A stretch of 10,205 bases of DNA from Neocallimastix lanati (nom. inval.) (Eukaryota; Neocallimastigomycota; Neocallimastigomycetes; Neocallimastigales; Neocallimastigaceae): assembly GCA_016946835.1 (NCBI GenBank), contig JACVTC010000754.1, positions 1 to 10,205 of the forward strand, read 5' to 3'. A program made the position numbers and the translations under genes. Shown here one piece after another: positions 1 through 7,695 of the stretch (the first letter of the stretch is position 1; every line of letters begins with the position of its first letter). Below the pieces are notes generated by a model, which had not been told where the DNA came from, did not search any database, and saw nothing but the letters and a program-made list of their open reading frames with translations.

Positions 1-240
1 TTATGCAACTCAACTTTAAAGCTGAATCTCTAGAAATTCCTCTCTAGATAAGTGATTATATTTTTATGATTCCACTCGGTGTCAAAAATTTTTGGACAAG
101 GATATTAACTTCTAAAAAAAAAATAAAAAAAAAAAAAGAGCTTTTTATGACTTTTAAACAGTTAAACGGACAATGATATAACTTATTTTATTTTCCTAAT
201 CATCATAAATTTAATGGTTTCAATAAGTTATTGCTTGAAC
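1..240 (-). other. possible 3' terminal or LTR remnant of the left copia element
   Basis: This stretch lies directly downstream, on the minus strand, of the decayed RNase H region, where the 3' end and LTR of a copia element would be expected. It is less simple than the DNA beyond 2.1 kb. It holds two copies of TCTCTAGA at 27-34 and 41-48 and a small palindrome-like CAAAAATTTTTG near 86-97. No convincing polypurine tract, no clear LTR boundary and no second LTR copy elsewhere in the window could be found, so the assignment rests on position only. Confidence 0.25.
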
Positions 241-299
241 CAAATATTTTTCAAAAAAAAAATAAGTCTTATATGATTTCGTAACGGTGAAGCGGCTTA

Positions 300-1009
300 A
301 ATTAAGGTACTTTTTAATTATAAATAATAGGAATCAACTGAGACTCTTAATCGCTTAGTTTTATTAAATTCAGATCTTAGTTTTTATGGATTGATTTTGA
401 CAATTTTTAAATTGCTGCCTTATTGTCGATATTAATGATAACATAATTAATTTTTTATGTTTAATTAATTTAAAATATTAAAATACCATAAATTATGATT
501 GGCAATCATTTACACTGCAGTACTCGGATTCAGCTGTCGAAGTAGCTACATATTTTTAAAGTTTCGAATACCAGCTGGTGGGTGAGGTACTAATCATCAT
601 CAAAAAATCCAGAGATATGTATTTTCTTGACTCTACATCCACTGCGTAGTCAACATCTTCAAATATTTTTAATTGTCTGTCCTTCGTGAACTTAATACCA
701 TAATCCATTGTTATATTTCAGATACTTAAGAATTCTTTCAACATTAGTTCAATCCTCTAATGTTAAGGATTCTTGTTTTCTTCTTGCTGCTTTGTTGACA
801 GCAAACAATATATCCGGTCCGGTTGCAAACTCCAAGGTAAATAAAATTATTTATTTCACTTCTGTATAATGTTTCGTCACATGTTCCTTTTAGTAGTTCA
901 GAATTTCCATTAGATTTTAAATTTTTGATAGGCAGAGAATTAGATTGTTTGAATTTGACTAATAAATCTTAAATGTACTATTTTTGATGAAGAATTAACC
1001 ATTATGACA
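300..1009 (-). pseudogene. copia RT connection and RNase H, decayed
   Basis: RNase H would remove the RNA strand of the RNA/DNA hybrid. On the minus strand the copia signature PDILFAVNKAARR lies near 820-780, followed by NVERILKYLKY, then a decayed copy of the FVDADYA block (about 667-635; reads FEDVDYAVDVESRK), SPTSWYSKL, VATSTAESEY (549-520) and DNKAAI (427-410). These are the usual RNase H blocks in the usual order and spacing. A TGA replaces the expected Trp in the LEDWxNV block, and several frame changes and stops follow. After DNKAAI the similarity fades; the C-terminal tail of Pol probably ends near 200-300, but I cannot fix its end. Confidence 0.82.
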
Positions 1010-1740
1010 TTTCTCAAATTTTATTCCTATTATGAAATCGACATCTCCTTTATCTTTTATATTGAAATACATTTTAATTTCTTCCTCTACATATATAATT
1101 TTTTTTTGCCTTACCTGCAAGTAATATGTCGTCCACATATATATAATGCAATAGATTCTTTTGTATTATTTTCTTTAATATAATACAAGGTTCACTTACC
1201 AGTCTTCGAAAATCCATTTTTATCAATGTATTATTTAAGGTTTCGTTCCACTCCCTTACCTGCTTGTTTAAAACTCACAATGAGCTTTGTTCAATTTTAA
1301 GTATCCTTTATTATACATAGGATTTCCCTTTGGTGCTTCAATGTAGAAATCTTTATTTAATTTCAGCATTTAAGTATGCTGCATTGATATCAATTTCTAC
1401 TATTTTATATTCTCTCTGGATTGAGATTGCAATAATTATAAAGAATGAATCTAATTTTAATGTTGGTGAAAAGGTAAAAGTATAATTGATACCGTATCTT
1501 TAGGTATAACCTCTTGGAACTAGTCGTGCTTTTCTTTTTATAATATTTCTATTTTTGACGTTTTTGAATCCCTTTTATACTTAATACCCATTTGCAGGAT
1601 ACAATATTGACATCATTTGGTAAGAATTGAACTTCCTTAAACACATTTAATTTCTTCATAATGTAAAATTCTTCATTTATTGCATTTATCCATTCTTCTT
1701 TATCAAGGTGGTAAGAGATATCATCAAAATCTTTTGGTTC
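1010..1740 (-). pseudogene. copia reverse transcriptase, decayed
   Basis: The enzyme would copy the element RNA into cDNA inside the virus-like particle. Minus-strand translation shows the copia RT order: LDKEEWINAINEE, then VSCKWV, KRKARLVPRGYT, YGINYTFTFSPTLKLDS, the motif A block EIDINAAYLNAE with its catalytic Asp, REWNETLNN, SEPC, the catalytic YVDDILLAG (YVDD at 1139-1128) and DVDFIIGIKF (1045-1016). These blocks lie in different frames. A TAA at 1500-1502 falls where a Gln is expected, one extra A near 1355 shifts frame just after motif A, and two more single-base shifts lie around 1250-1285. Both catalytic blocks keep their Asp residues, so the domain identity is secure although the gene is broken. 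Confidence 0.88.
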
Positions 1741-2097
1741 TCTTAATTCGTTATCGTTATAATATGGGTTCTTTTCATGTGTATTATTTCTGTATGATTT
1801 TATGTTGAGTTTATTATTATTATAAATGATATTAATAATTGTTAATATGTATTGATTCGATATTGGAGATATGATTTAATTCATATTACTTCTTCTACTA
1901 TAATGTCAATATTCCTATTATTATCAGCACTGGAACTGTCGTTTATTTCTTTATCAATTTTTAGAATTATTACTAGTGTATTTGTCAATTATATAATTTG
2001 GACGGATATCATCTGGGTCGTTGACAACCATCGATCTATTTTGTTGATTGACAGCACTTATAAAAAGGAATTCATCTTAATAGAGCTATTGATTTAA
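1741..2097 (-). pseudogene. copia pol, linker between integrase and reverse transcriptase (fragment)
   Basis: Immediately upstream of the RT on the minus strand, one frame stays open from about 1875 into the RT. It reads an Asn- and Tyr-rich stretch including YNNNKLNIKSYRNN and ends in NELREPKDFDD, where the conserved RT begins. Further upstream, other frames give hydrophilic peptides such as VVNDPDDIRPNYIIDKY, separated by stops; one TAA lies at 1876-1878. This matches the poorly conserved linker that joins integrase to RT in copia polyproteins. The plus-strand open frame over the same bases (1852-2097) is its antisense. The 5' boundary is where recognisable sequence ends and may be a truncation point. 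Confidence 0.6.
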
Positions 2098-3409
2098 CCC
2101 TTAAAACCATCAATTCATAGACAAAACAATTTATAGATAAAAAAAAATATGAAACATCTGCAAAAAAAAAAAAAATTACTTTTATTTATTTTTTTATGTT
2201 TTTTTATTTTTTTTTATTAATTATTTTTAAAAAATGAAAAAAGGATTTCATCCTCCTCCTCTTTTATGTTCAATTGAAAGAAAATAAAATTTATGAAGAA
2301 GGAACAAACGATAAAACTTTTTTTTTATTTGAAAACATTAAAGAATAATCTATTTCTTTTTTTTTTCTTTGATAATACATTTTTTTAGTATTTCTAGATA
2401 GAATTACTATTCGTTAACTTTAGTTTGTTATCATTAAAAAAAAAAAAAAATTTCAACATTTTTTATTTCTTTTTAACTTTCTAATTTATATATATATATA
2501 ATTTTTTTTTCTATTATTATTATTATTGATATATATCCATTTTTATATAGAACATAAAACTCTAGTTTTTATTTTTTATTTATATCATTCATTGAAATTA
2601 CATTAAACCTTTATATTATTATTTAAAAATACATTTTTAAAAAAAAAATAGACCTTTCCCTATTTGAATGAAATAATACATATTACATAAATTAATGGTT
2701 TAAAATATATCGTTAAACCCAATTTATTTTTATTTTTATTTTTTTTATTAAACATAACTATTCTTTATTTATTTTTTACATTAATTTTTTATATTTATAT
2801 GAAAAAAAAAAATTTATTCAATTATAACAACAATAACAATATTAATTTATATTTTATTTTTTTGGAATAATAATAAATAAAAAAATAAATAAATAAATAA
2901 TCATTAGTATTAAGTATTAATACTGTATTTCAATTTTATTTTTTCTTCATATTTTTAACTCTATTATTTTATTACTTTCTATTAAAGTTATTTTTATTAA
3001 TATTTTATTAAGTTATAATTTTATTTTAGTAATTACATGAGTTGTTTATGGAAAAATATTAAGAATATTATTGGATGATTATAATCTTTATTAACAAGTT
3101 TTCACATACTAATTTTGACATGTGACACTTTCAATGTAGCTGCTATTCCAACGAATCACAAATTTCTTTTAATTTTGTCTTTATCAAAATTTAATTGCTA
3201 ATTTACTAACATTTACGATTTTTGATCATTATAAAAAAAAAAAAAAATCAGTAATAAAGTTTTATTTTCTTCTTTAGATTAAACCGAAATATTTATTTAA
3301 TTATTTATTTATTTAATTTTTTGAATTATCCGATTTTTTTTTATATCATTTTGTTGAATGATTTAATGAACCTTCAATTTTAATATCCTTTTTTTTTTTT
3401 TTTTTTTTT
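2098..3409. other. simple AT-rich DNA without a supportable gene
   Basis: The stretch is made almost wholly of A and T, with homopolymers such as A14 at 2162-2175, A15 at 2436-2450, A15 at 3233-3247 and T21 at 3389-3409 (the run continues to 3411), plus short TA and ATT runs near 2490-2530. The only moderately complex patches lie near 2230-2300 and 3040-3180, and neither gives a recognisable protein on either strand. I see no tRNA, rRNA or hairpin structure. Confidence 0.7.
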
Positions 3410-3532
3410 TTACCTTTTTCCTTGATTTTTTTCCTCTCTATATTCAAATTCATGTAATATATTCTTCCAGTTTTTTTTATTTTTCGACTTCACACTTAAT
3501 GACAATAAGTTTTTATTTCTTTCCAAAAGATA
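3410..3532 (-). pseudogene. protein-like open frame, unassigned (fragment)
   Basis: A minus-strand frame of 40 codons stays open here without an ATG start. It has a mixed composition (for example NLLSLSVKSKNKKNWKN followed by ILHEFEYREEKNQGKR) and is less monotonous than translated homopolymer DNA usually is. It ends in a TAA at 3412-3410 at the edge of a T23 run on the plus strand. It could be a downstream piece of the broken gene-like region at 3663-4687 on the same strand, or chance. No family was recognised. Confidence 0.25.
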
Positions 3533-3662
3533 TTAAATCATTCTTGTTTTGAACAAATAAAGATATTATTTTTTTAATTTTAAAAATATTAGTAATTTGA
3601 ATCAATTTAAAAAAAAAAAGTAATTATAGATCTTTTTTCTTTTTTTTTTTTTTTTTCTTCTT

Positions 3663-3784
3663 TCAAAGTTTCAAATTTTTTTTTTTTTTTAGATTAGTAA
3701 AATGTATAATTATTATTTCCTTATACCCCATATCTCTTATTTTTTTTTCTTCATCTCTAAAGATTAAAATACCAATAATATTTT

Positions 3785-3817
<33 letters not shown>

Positions 3818-3872
3818 CTTCGTTATCTTCCATTATCAAAGATATTATAATATTAAGAAATTTATTATAATT
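3663..3872 (-). pseudogene. open frame with internal poly-lysine, unassigned
   Basis: One minus-strand frame is open from 3872 to the TGA at 3665-3663, with an ATG at 3833-3831 that would give 56 residues. It reads MEDNEE, then eleven lysines encoded by the A31 tract (3817-3787) and its A-rich flank, then IIGILIFRDEEKKIRDMGYK, EIIIIHFTNL and a short Lys/Leu tail. The two sides of the homopolymer share one frame, which is unexpected if the stretch were random. The A31 tract is nevertheless a likely site of length error. No domain was recognised. It lies just downstream, on the same strand, of the larger gene-like region at 3880-4687. Confidence 0.3.
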
Positions 3873-3879
3873 CTATTAG

Positions 3880-4687
3880 TCATTTAATTATATTTATATT
3901 CAGAACTTTTTTTGGCAAGGATGGTTGTTATAAGTTTTGAGGTATCCTAAAGGGATCATCTTTAACAAATCTTCATCATTTTTGTACCTGAAATTTCTAT
4001 TTTTTTTTTATCAATTCATCTGCATTTGTTAATAGACACAAAAGTAAAAATTATCATTTTTTCTTTTTTATTATAACCAAATCCTAAAATAAAATAGCTG
4101 GTTTTTCTTTTTTTTATATGAACTTTTATATTATTTACAAATAAATCAAAGTTTAAAAGTTTTTCCAATAAAATGATTCGTTTTTTTTTTTAAATCATTT
4201 TTTTCTATTTCTTTCATTACCTTTTTTCATCTTCAGTTTTTTTTTTCTTCTTCTCCTTTACTTATAGAAAAATTCTTCTTCATCCATTTTATTTTTCATC
4301 GTTACCTTCAAGCTCATTTTTTAATTTATTTTTTCTTTATCTTCTTCAGTTAAATCTTTTAATTTTTTTTGTTCGCTGTTGCATAAGTTGTTACCCTTTC
4401 AGTTTGGTATTTCTCTATTTAAATATTGAAGATTAACCATGAGATTATCATTTTTACGATTTAAAAATATCATTTCTGTAAATCAATGGATATTCTTTAG
4501 TTTTAAAATAAATGTTTAAACGGATATTCGTATTTGAGGAAAAAAAAATTTTTATAATATCTGTCATAGTTAAAAAATATTTTAAAATTAGATAAATAAA
4601 ATAATCACAAAAATAATTATTATTAATTATTTTAATTTCTTTATAAATAAATACTCTAGCTAATAAATTATTCCATCCTAAAATCAT
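3880..4687 (-). pseudogene. unrecognised gene-like region with broken frames
   Basis: The minus strand gives a succession of protein-like stretches in changing frames. An ATG-started frame (4687-4454, 77 codons) ends in NIYFKTKEYPLIYRNDIF. Next, one base out of phase across a T5 run, comes RKNDNLMVNLQYLNREIPN, stopped by TGA at 4401-4399. An acidic/lysine-rich part (QKKLKDLTEEDKEK, then NELEGNDEK and KGEEEKKKTEDEK in other frames) follows, then a 57-codon open frame (4189-4016) with LLNFDLFVNNIKVHIKK and TSYFILGFGYNKKEKMIIF, and finally FVKDDPFRIPQNL with PSLPKKVLNINIIK near 3960-3880. No catalytic motif or family was recognised. It may be a decayed host gene, a gene with introns, or an intact gene with homopolymer errors. 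Confidence 0.4.
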
Positions 4688-4767
4688 ATAAATAAAAAAA
4701 AATTATTTTCTTTTTTTATAATAATTTAAAAATAATATTTAAAACCTTTTTTTTAACTTCATCTAGG
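4688..4767. other. switch in strand asymmetry, candidate divergent intergenic region
   Basis: To the left (about 3360-4440) long homopolymers on the plus strand are mostly T; to the right (about 4770-6950) they are mostly A. Gene-like frames to the left run on the minus strand and the copia gene to the right on the plus strand. Transcribed strands in AT-rich genomes are often purine-loaded, so this short gap could separate two divergent transcription units and hold promoters. No specific promoter element stands out in this AT-rich DNA, so the regulatory reading is inference. Confidence 0.2.
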
Positions 4768-5041
4768 GTAAGAAGAAGAAAGGAATAAAATACTTCAACA
4801 CCAAAAATCCAAAAAAAACTGAAAGCGAAGAGTTATTTTCCTATAAATAACTGCAACTCTCAAATTCCAAAAAAAAGAAACAAAGTAATACTTTGTTTAT
4901 AATGTATAAAAATAACTTTGAGACATTATATGTCAGCAAAAAAAAAAAAAAAAGAAAAGTCATATTGTTAAGTTAAGAAAAAACGTTGACATTAAAGACA
5001 ACAACATAGATAACAACAATTCCTGTATAAATTTGATGGAT

Positions 5042-5043
<2 letters not shown>
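4768..5043 (+). other. A-rich stretch with short protein-like frames, no assignable gene
   Basis: Plus-strand frames give short mixed peptides, for example KYFNTKNPKKTESEELFSYK ending in a TAA, and in another frame NCNSQIPKKRNKVILCL. A16 lies at 4938-4953. The frames are short, lack starts and are recognisable as no family. They could be decayed coding sequence of a plus-strand unit or chance translation of purine-rich DNA. Confidence 0.2.

Positions 5044-5082
<39 letters not shown>
5044..5082. repeat. T39 homopolymer
   Basis: An uninterrupted run of 39 T on the plus strand, the longest homopolymer in the window. It has the opposite polarity to most long runs around it, which are A runs. It could be the reverse-strand poly(A) tail of an inserted RNA copy, but no recognisable retroposon body lies on its upstream (left) side, so slippage expansion is the simpler reading. 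Its length is likely to be unreliable in any assembly. Confidence 0.9.
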
Positions 5083-5083
<1 letters not shown>

Positions 5084-5227
5084 TCTATGATCAAGGCACA
5101 TCTAACCCAACATTTCAAAAAATGAATGTTTTTTTTTTAGTTTAATTGGATTAATAACCAACTAATCGCCCTGGGGAAATAACAAAAAAAAATTCAAAAA
5201 TCATAAAAAAAAACTTACTATTCAAAT
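5083..5227. other. AT-rich spacer, nothing recognised
   Basis: Short mixed sequence followed by A runs. A slightly GC-richer patch (ATCGCCCTGGGG, 5164-5175) forms no clear hairpin or known site. Confidence 0.5.
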
Positions 5228-5585
5228 ATGGATTATTTTTCGAAAATCTTTTTTACAAAAAAAAGGTTCAAGAACAAACAAAATAATAAAAAAAATAATA
5301 AGAATTTAAAGAAAGAAATTCAAAAAAAAAAAAATAAAGATTTAATAGGAAAAAAAAAAATGAAATTTTTTTCAATAAATCATGGACGAAACATCAACAT
5401 TTTTCATAGCAATGCTCTCCAAAAAAAAAAAATAAAAATATATTATTACCATTAATAATCTTGAAAATATAGAAAGGAAAGGAAAAGAGGAAGATAATAG
5501 TGGGATTCGATTAAAAAAAAAAAGTAAAAGCTGGAATATTCTAATCCTAAACAGAGCTTTTGCCTGGAAAAAAAAAAAAAACTAA
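5228..5585 (+). other. lysine/asparagine-rich open frames, doubtful gene
   Basis: An ATG-started frame (5228-5455, 75 codons) begins MDYFSKIFFTKKRFKNK, is then dominated by Lys and Asn, and includes MKFFSINHGRNINIFHSNAL before a poly-Lys stretch. A second frame, one base out of phase across the A12 run at 5421-5432, is open from 5436 to the TAA at 5583-5585 and reads INNLENIERKGKEEDNSGIR and SKSWNILILNRAFAW. Together they would resemble a basic protein of about 120 residues. Such composition is also what A-rich non-coding DNA yields, and no domain is visible. The minus-strand open frame at 5452-5688 is antisense to this region. Confidence 0.2.
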
Positions 5586-6200
5586 GATTCATATAACGAC
5601 TACTTACTACTTTTTTTACGTTACAAATCAAATCAAAATCAAAAATTAGGAAAAAGATGTTTTTGCGAATAGTTTCAATGAAAATCATTTCCTGAAATCA
5701 TTTTTTTTTATACCATAAAAGAAAAATAAATTAAAAAAATTAAGAGGCCATCACCTAATGATTATTCTTAGTACACAAACATTAGAAAAAAAAACCTAAC
5801 TATTTCTAAAAAAAAATCATACAACTCCAAAGTATTCCCATTCAATATTAATTAAAAAGTATTTTATTTTTATGTTTTTCAAAAAAAAAAAAAAATTTTT
5901 TTTAAAGAAAATAAAATTTGATAACTGTGTGCACCTCCCGGTCATCATCATCTTCTTAGGTTACATTTAACATTCCTTTTAAGCTAAAAAATCTTTTGAT
6001 ATGGCAAATAACAAAAAAAAAAATTTTTTTTTTTTTTCTCGTTTCTGTTAAACTTTAATTTCTTTTGAAAAACGTTCCATTGGTATATTTATCGATCTTA
6101 AAACTCCAATAGCAATTCATTTTCAAATTTTTTTTTTTACCATATTACAAAATAGGAGAAGAACACACATAGAATTATTTATCAAATATTATTCAAAAAT
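5586..6200. other. AT-rich stretch without a supportable gene
   Basis: A and T homopolymers alternate with short mixed patches. The only patches with some complexity are near 5640-5695 (a plus-strand frame gives DVFANSFNENHFLKS), 5926-5970 (GTGTGCACCTCCCGG, then CATCATCATCTTCTT) and 6055-6120 (a 21-codon minus-strand frame, NCYWSFKIDKYTNGTFFKRN). None is long enough to call. If the right copia element has a 5' LTR it would be expected between here and 6480, but none could be recognised. Confidence 0.5.
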
Positions 6201-6383
6201 ATAATAATAATAATAATAAATAATAGCAATAATAATAAAAAGATTACATTGATAATAATAATAATAATAAAAGTTTTATTTATAATAATAATAATAAATA
6301 ACAATAATAATAATATTTATATCAATAAAAAAAATGTTACTCATAATATTAATAATAGTAAATTTAACAATAATAATAATTAT
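6201..6383. repeat. AAT microsatellite block
   Basis: Several interrupted runs of (AAT)n on the plus strand, separated by short spacers such as AAAGATTACATTG and AAAGTTTTATTT. The spacing looks like one decayed, expanded trinucleotide tract. The minus-strand open frame across it (6276-6458) encodes only Ile/Leu/Phe-rich sequence from the repeats and is not a gene. Confidence 0.85.
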
Positions 6384-6548
6384 TAAAAAAAATCGATTCG
6401 AACTCAAGGAAGAAAAAAGTAAAATTTGAAAAAAAATTTTAAATAATAACAGAGGCAAACGTCAACAAAAAAAAAAAAAAAAAAGGATGAATTACAAGAA
6501 ACATTTATATTACAAAGAGATATATTTATGAAATTAGAGGACAAAAAA

Positions 6549-6572
6549 GATCAAGATCAAGATCAAGATCAG
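6549..6572 (+). repeat. hexamer tandem repeat (GATCAA)4
   Basis: Three perfect GATCAA units and a fourth, GATCAG, translate in the open frame as Asp-Gln repeats within the putative gag remnant. It is probably a slippage expansion. Confidence 0.85.
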
Positions 6573-6787
6573 TGGTTAAGAAGCAGTCAATAAAGAATTT
6601 TTGAAAAAAAAAAAAAAAAAAAAAGGTAGAAAATGAATTGAATGAATTATTTATACAAAGTCATTCAGTATAAATTCATTCATACGAATATCAGAAGCAG
6701 AAGAGCAGGCAAAATATTCTATCTTCCTTAGATGGATTCCTTAAATACAAAAAAAAAACAAAAAAGATTCTAATTAGAAATATTGTG

Positions 6788-6815
<28 letters not shown>
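6788..6815 (+). repeat. A28 homopolymer inside the gag remnant
   Basis: A run of 28 A, preceded by A18 at 6467-6484 and A21 at 6604-6624 in the same remnant. The protein-like text changes frame across the A21 run, so at least that tract has gained or lost bases relative to a coding ancestor, or its length is wrong in the assembly. Confidence 0.9.
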
Positions 6816-6819
<4 letters not shown>

Positions 6820-6941
6820 AAGACTTCGTGACATGGCACATGGAAATTTTTGGAAAAAAAAAAGGCACATTTAAATGGACACTGAAGCAAGCAAGCAGGT
6901 AAGGTTAAAGTTAATGGAAAATAATCGAAACTAAAAAAAAT

Positions 6942-7152
6942 ATGGCTAATCTACTAAAAAGAAATAGTTATAATACTGATTTTGCTGATACTTTTATACA
7001 AGATTTTAACTTAAATGAAAACTTAAATTTCAATTCAATCTCAACAGATCTTTACAAACGTAATGATCAAAAGGAAATGATATGCTAGGATACTTGATTC
7101 TGGTGCATCCATCAATATTACTAATCAATTAAATAAATTGCCAAAATATTAA
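6942..7152 (+). pseudogene. copia gag-pol junction and aspartic protease active site
   Basis: The protease would cut Gag-Pol into mature proteins. A frame with an ATG at 6942 runs 48 codons (MANLLKRNSYNTDFADTF and DFNLNENLNF) to a TAG at 7086-7088. This is the usual hydrophilic spacer between the Gag zinc knuckle and protease. One frame over, ILDSGASINITN follows, with the catalytic DSGAS at 7096-7110; copia proteases carry D-S-G-A at this site. A TAA at 7150-7152 ends that frame. One more frame change leads into the rest of the protease domain. The catalytic residues are intact but the gene is broken on both sides. Confidence 0.85.
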
Positions 7153-7159
7153 AAAATGA

Positions 7160-7690
7160 AATGAAAATGTTTATCTAGCCAATAACCAATTAATATCAAC
7201 CCAGTTTATTGGTGATTTTATTGGATATATCGACAACTGTAAATTTACTATCAATAACGTATATTATTCACCAAAAATTAATAAAAATTTATTATCAATA
7301 GGAATGCTTACACAACAAGGTTATAAAATTATATTCAAAAACTTTAATAATAAATCTTATGTTATTATATATGATCAACACTCTAACAGAATTCAGAATA
7401 TAATTTTAGATAATATAAATACATTTAAATTATGGATTTCAACACATCCATTCAATCTTTTAAACCCAAATCAATCTAAGTTTGTAAACGAAATCAATTA
7501 TAAATATTAAAAATCTATAGACAAACTCAATTTATGGCACAGAAGACTCGGACACTTTAACATTGACAATATTAAACAAAAATTATTAAAAATAAATAGA
7601 AATTCAAAATGTCCACTCTGTATTAATTTTAAACTCAAAATAAACCGTTCAAAAAATCCTTCAGTAGAACATCAAGAATCTTTGAACTAT
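7160..7690 (+). pseudogene. copia protease C-terminal part and integrase zinc-binding (HHCC) domain
   Basis: One frame is open from 7160 to 7680 apart from a single TAA at 7508-7510. It starts with NENVYLANNQLIS and goes on to NNVYYSPKINKNLLSIGML, the conserved late-protease block of copia (v-x-y-x-P-x-i-x-x-N-L-l-S-i). After the stop the same frame reads LNLWHRRLGHFN, with His at 7538 and 7553 (H-x4-H), and KCPLCIN, with Cys at 7610 and 7619 (C-x2-C). This is the complete N-terminal zinc finger of integrase. Because the frame continues past 7508 unchanged, that TAA is a point nonsense change. A frame change near 7670-7690 leads into the catalytic core. Confidence 0.88.
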
Positions 7691-7695
7691 TACAC

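Larger units (their letters stand above)
241..2097 (-). mobile_element. left Ty1/copia retrotransposon remnant (partial pol)
   Basis: Read on the minus strand, the segment gives in order an integrase-RT linker, the copia reverse transcriptase and the RNase H domain. This is the 3' half of a Ty1/copia pol gene. The reading frame changes repeatedly and stops interrupt it, so it is dead as read. Gag, protease and integrase are absent: upstream of about 2097 the sequence turns into simple AT-rich DNA. It runs away from the second copia element at 6486-10205. The corresponding protein stretches of the two elements align along their whole shared length but differ at many positions, so they are related lineages and not recent copies. 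The outer limits are approximate because no LTR or target-site duplication is visible. Confidence 0.85.
6486..6931 (+). pseudogene. gag remnant of the right copia element
   Basis: Gag would form the virus-like particle and bind the element RNA. Three frames joined at poly(A) runs give Gag-like text. Frame 3 (to TAA 6591-6593) reads DELQETFILQRDIFMKLED plus a DQ repeat. Frame 2 after the A21 run reads VENELNELFIQSHSV. Frame 1 reads NSFIRISEAEEQAKY, followed by a Leu/Pro block. The pattern of a small Leu-rich helix, an I-S-E-x-E-Q-x-x-Y block and a terminal Pro resembles the copia Gag capsid region just upstream of the zinc knuckle. Near 6850-6885 a frame reads KKKRHI, stop, MDTEASK, which may be the wreck of the CCHC knuckle; its cysteines are not visible. 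Inference from position and pattern. Confidence 0.5.

Noticed and set aside
1852-2097. 81-codon plus-strand open frame with hydrophobic N-terminal part
   Set aside because: It is antisense to the linker of the left copia pol gene, which reads on the minus strand and continues in frame into the RT; the hydrophobic look comes from complementing Asn/Lys/Asp codons.
5452-5688. Minus-strand 78-codon frame rich in Phe and Leu
   Set aside because: It is complementary to A-rich DNA with plus-strand frames of its own; the Phe runs come from poly(A), and no motif is visible.
6201-6383. CRISPR-like array from regularly spaced short repeats
   Set aside because: The repeated unit is the trinucleotide AAT with irregular interruptions; there are no constant repeats of 20-40 bases with unique spacers.
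6276-6458. Minus-strand 60-codon frame rich in Ile and Tyr
   Set aside because: It is generated by the AAT microsatellite and has no non-repeat content.
2098-6480. tRNA, rRNA or other structured RNA genes in the long gene-free stretch
   Set aside because: No B-box-like GGTTCGAATCC motif, cloverleaf pairing or conserved rRNA word was found by eye; the composition is too AT-rich to support stable stems.
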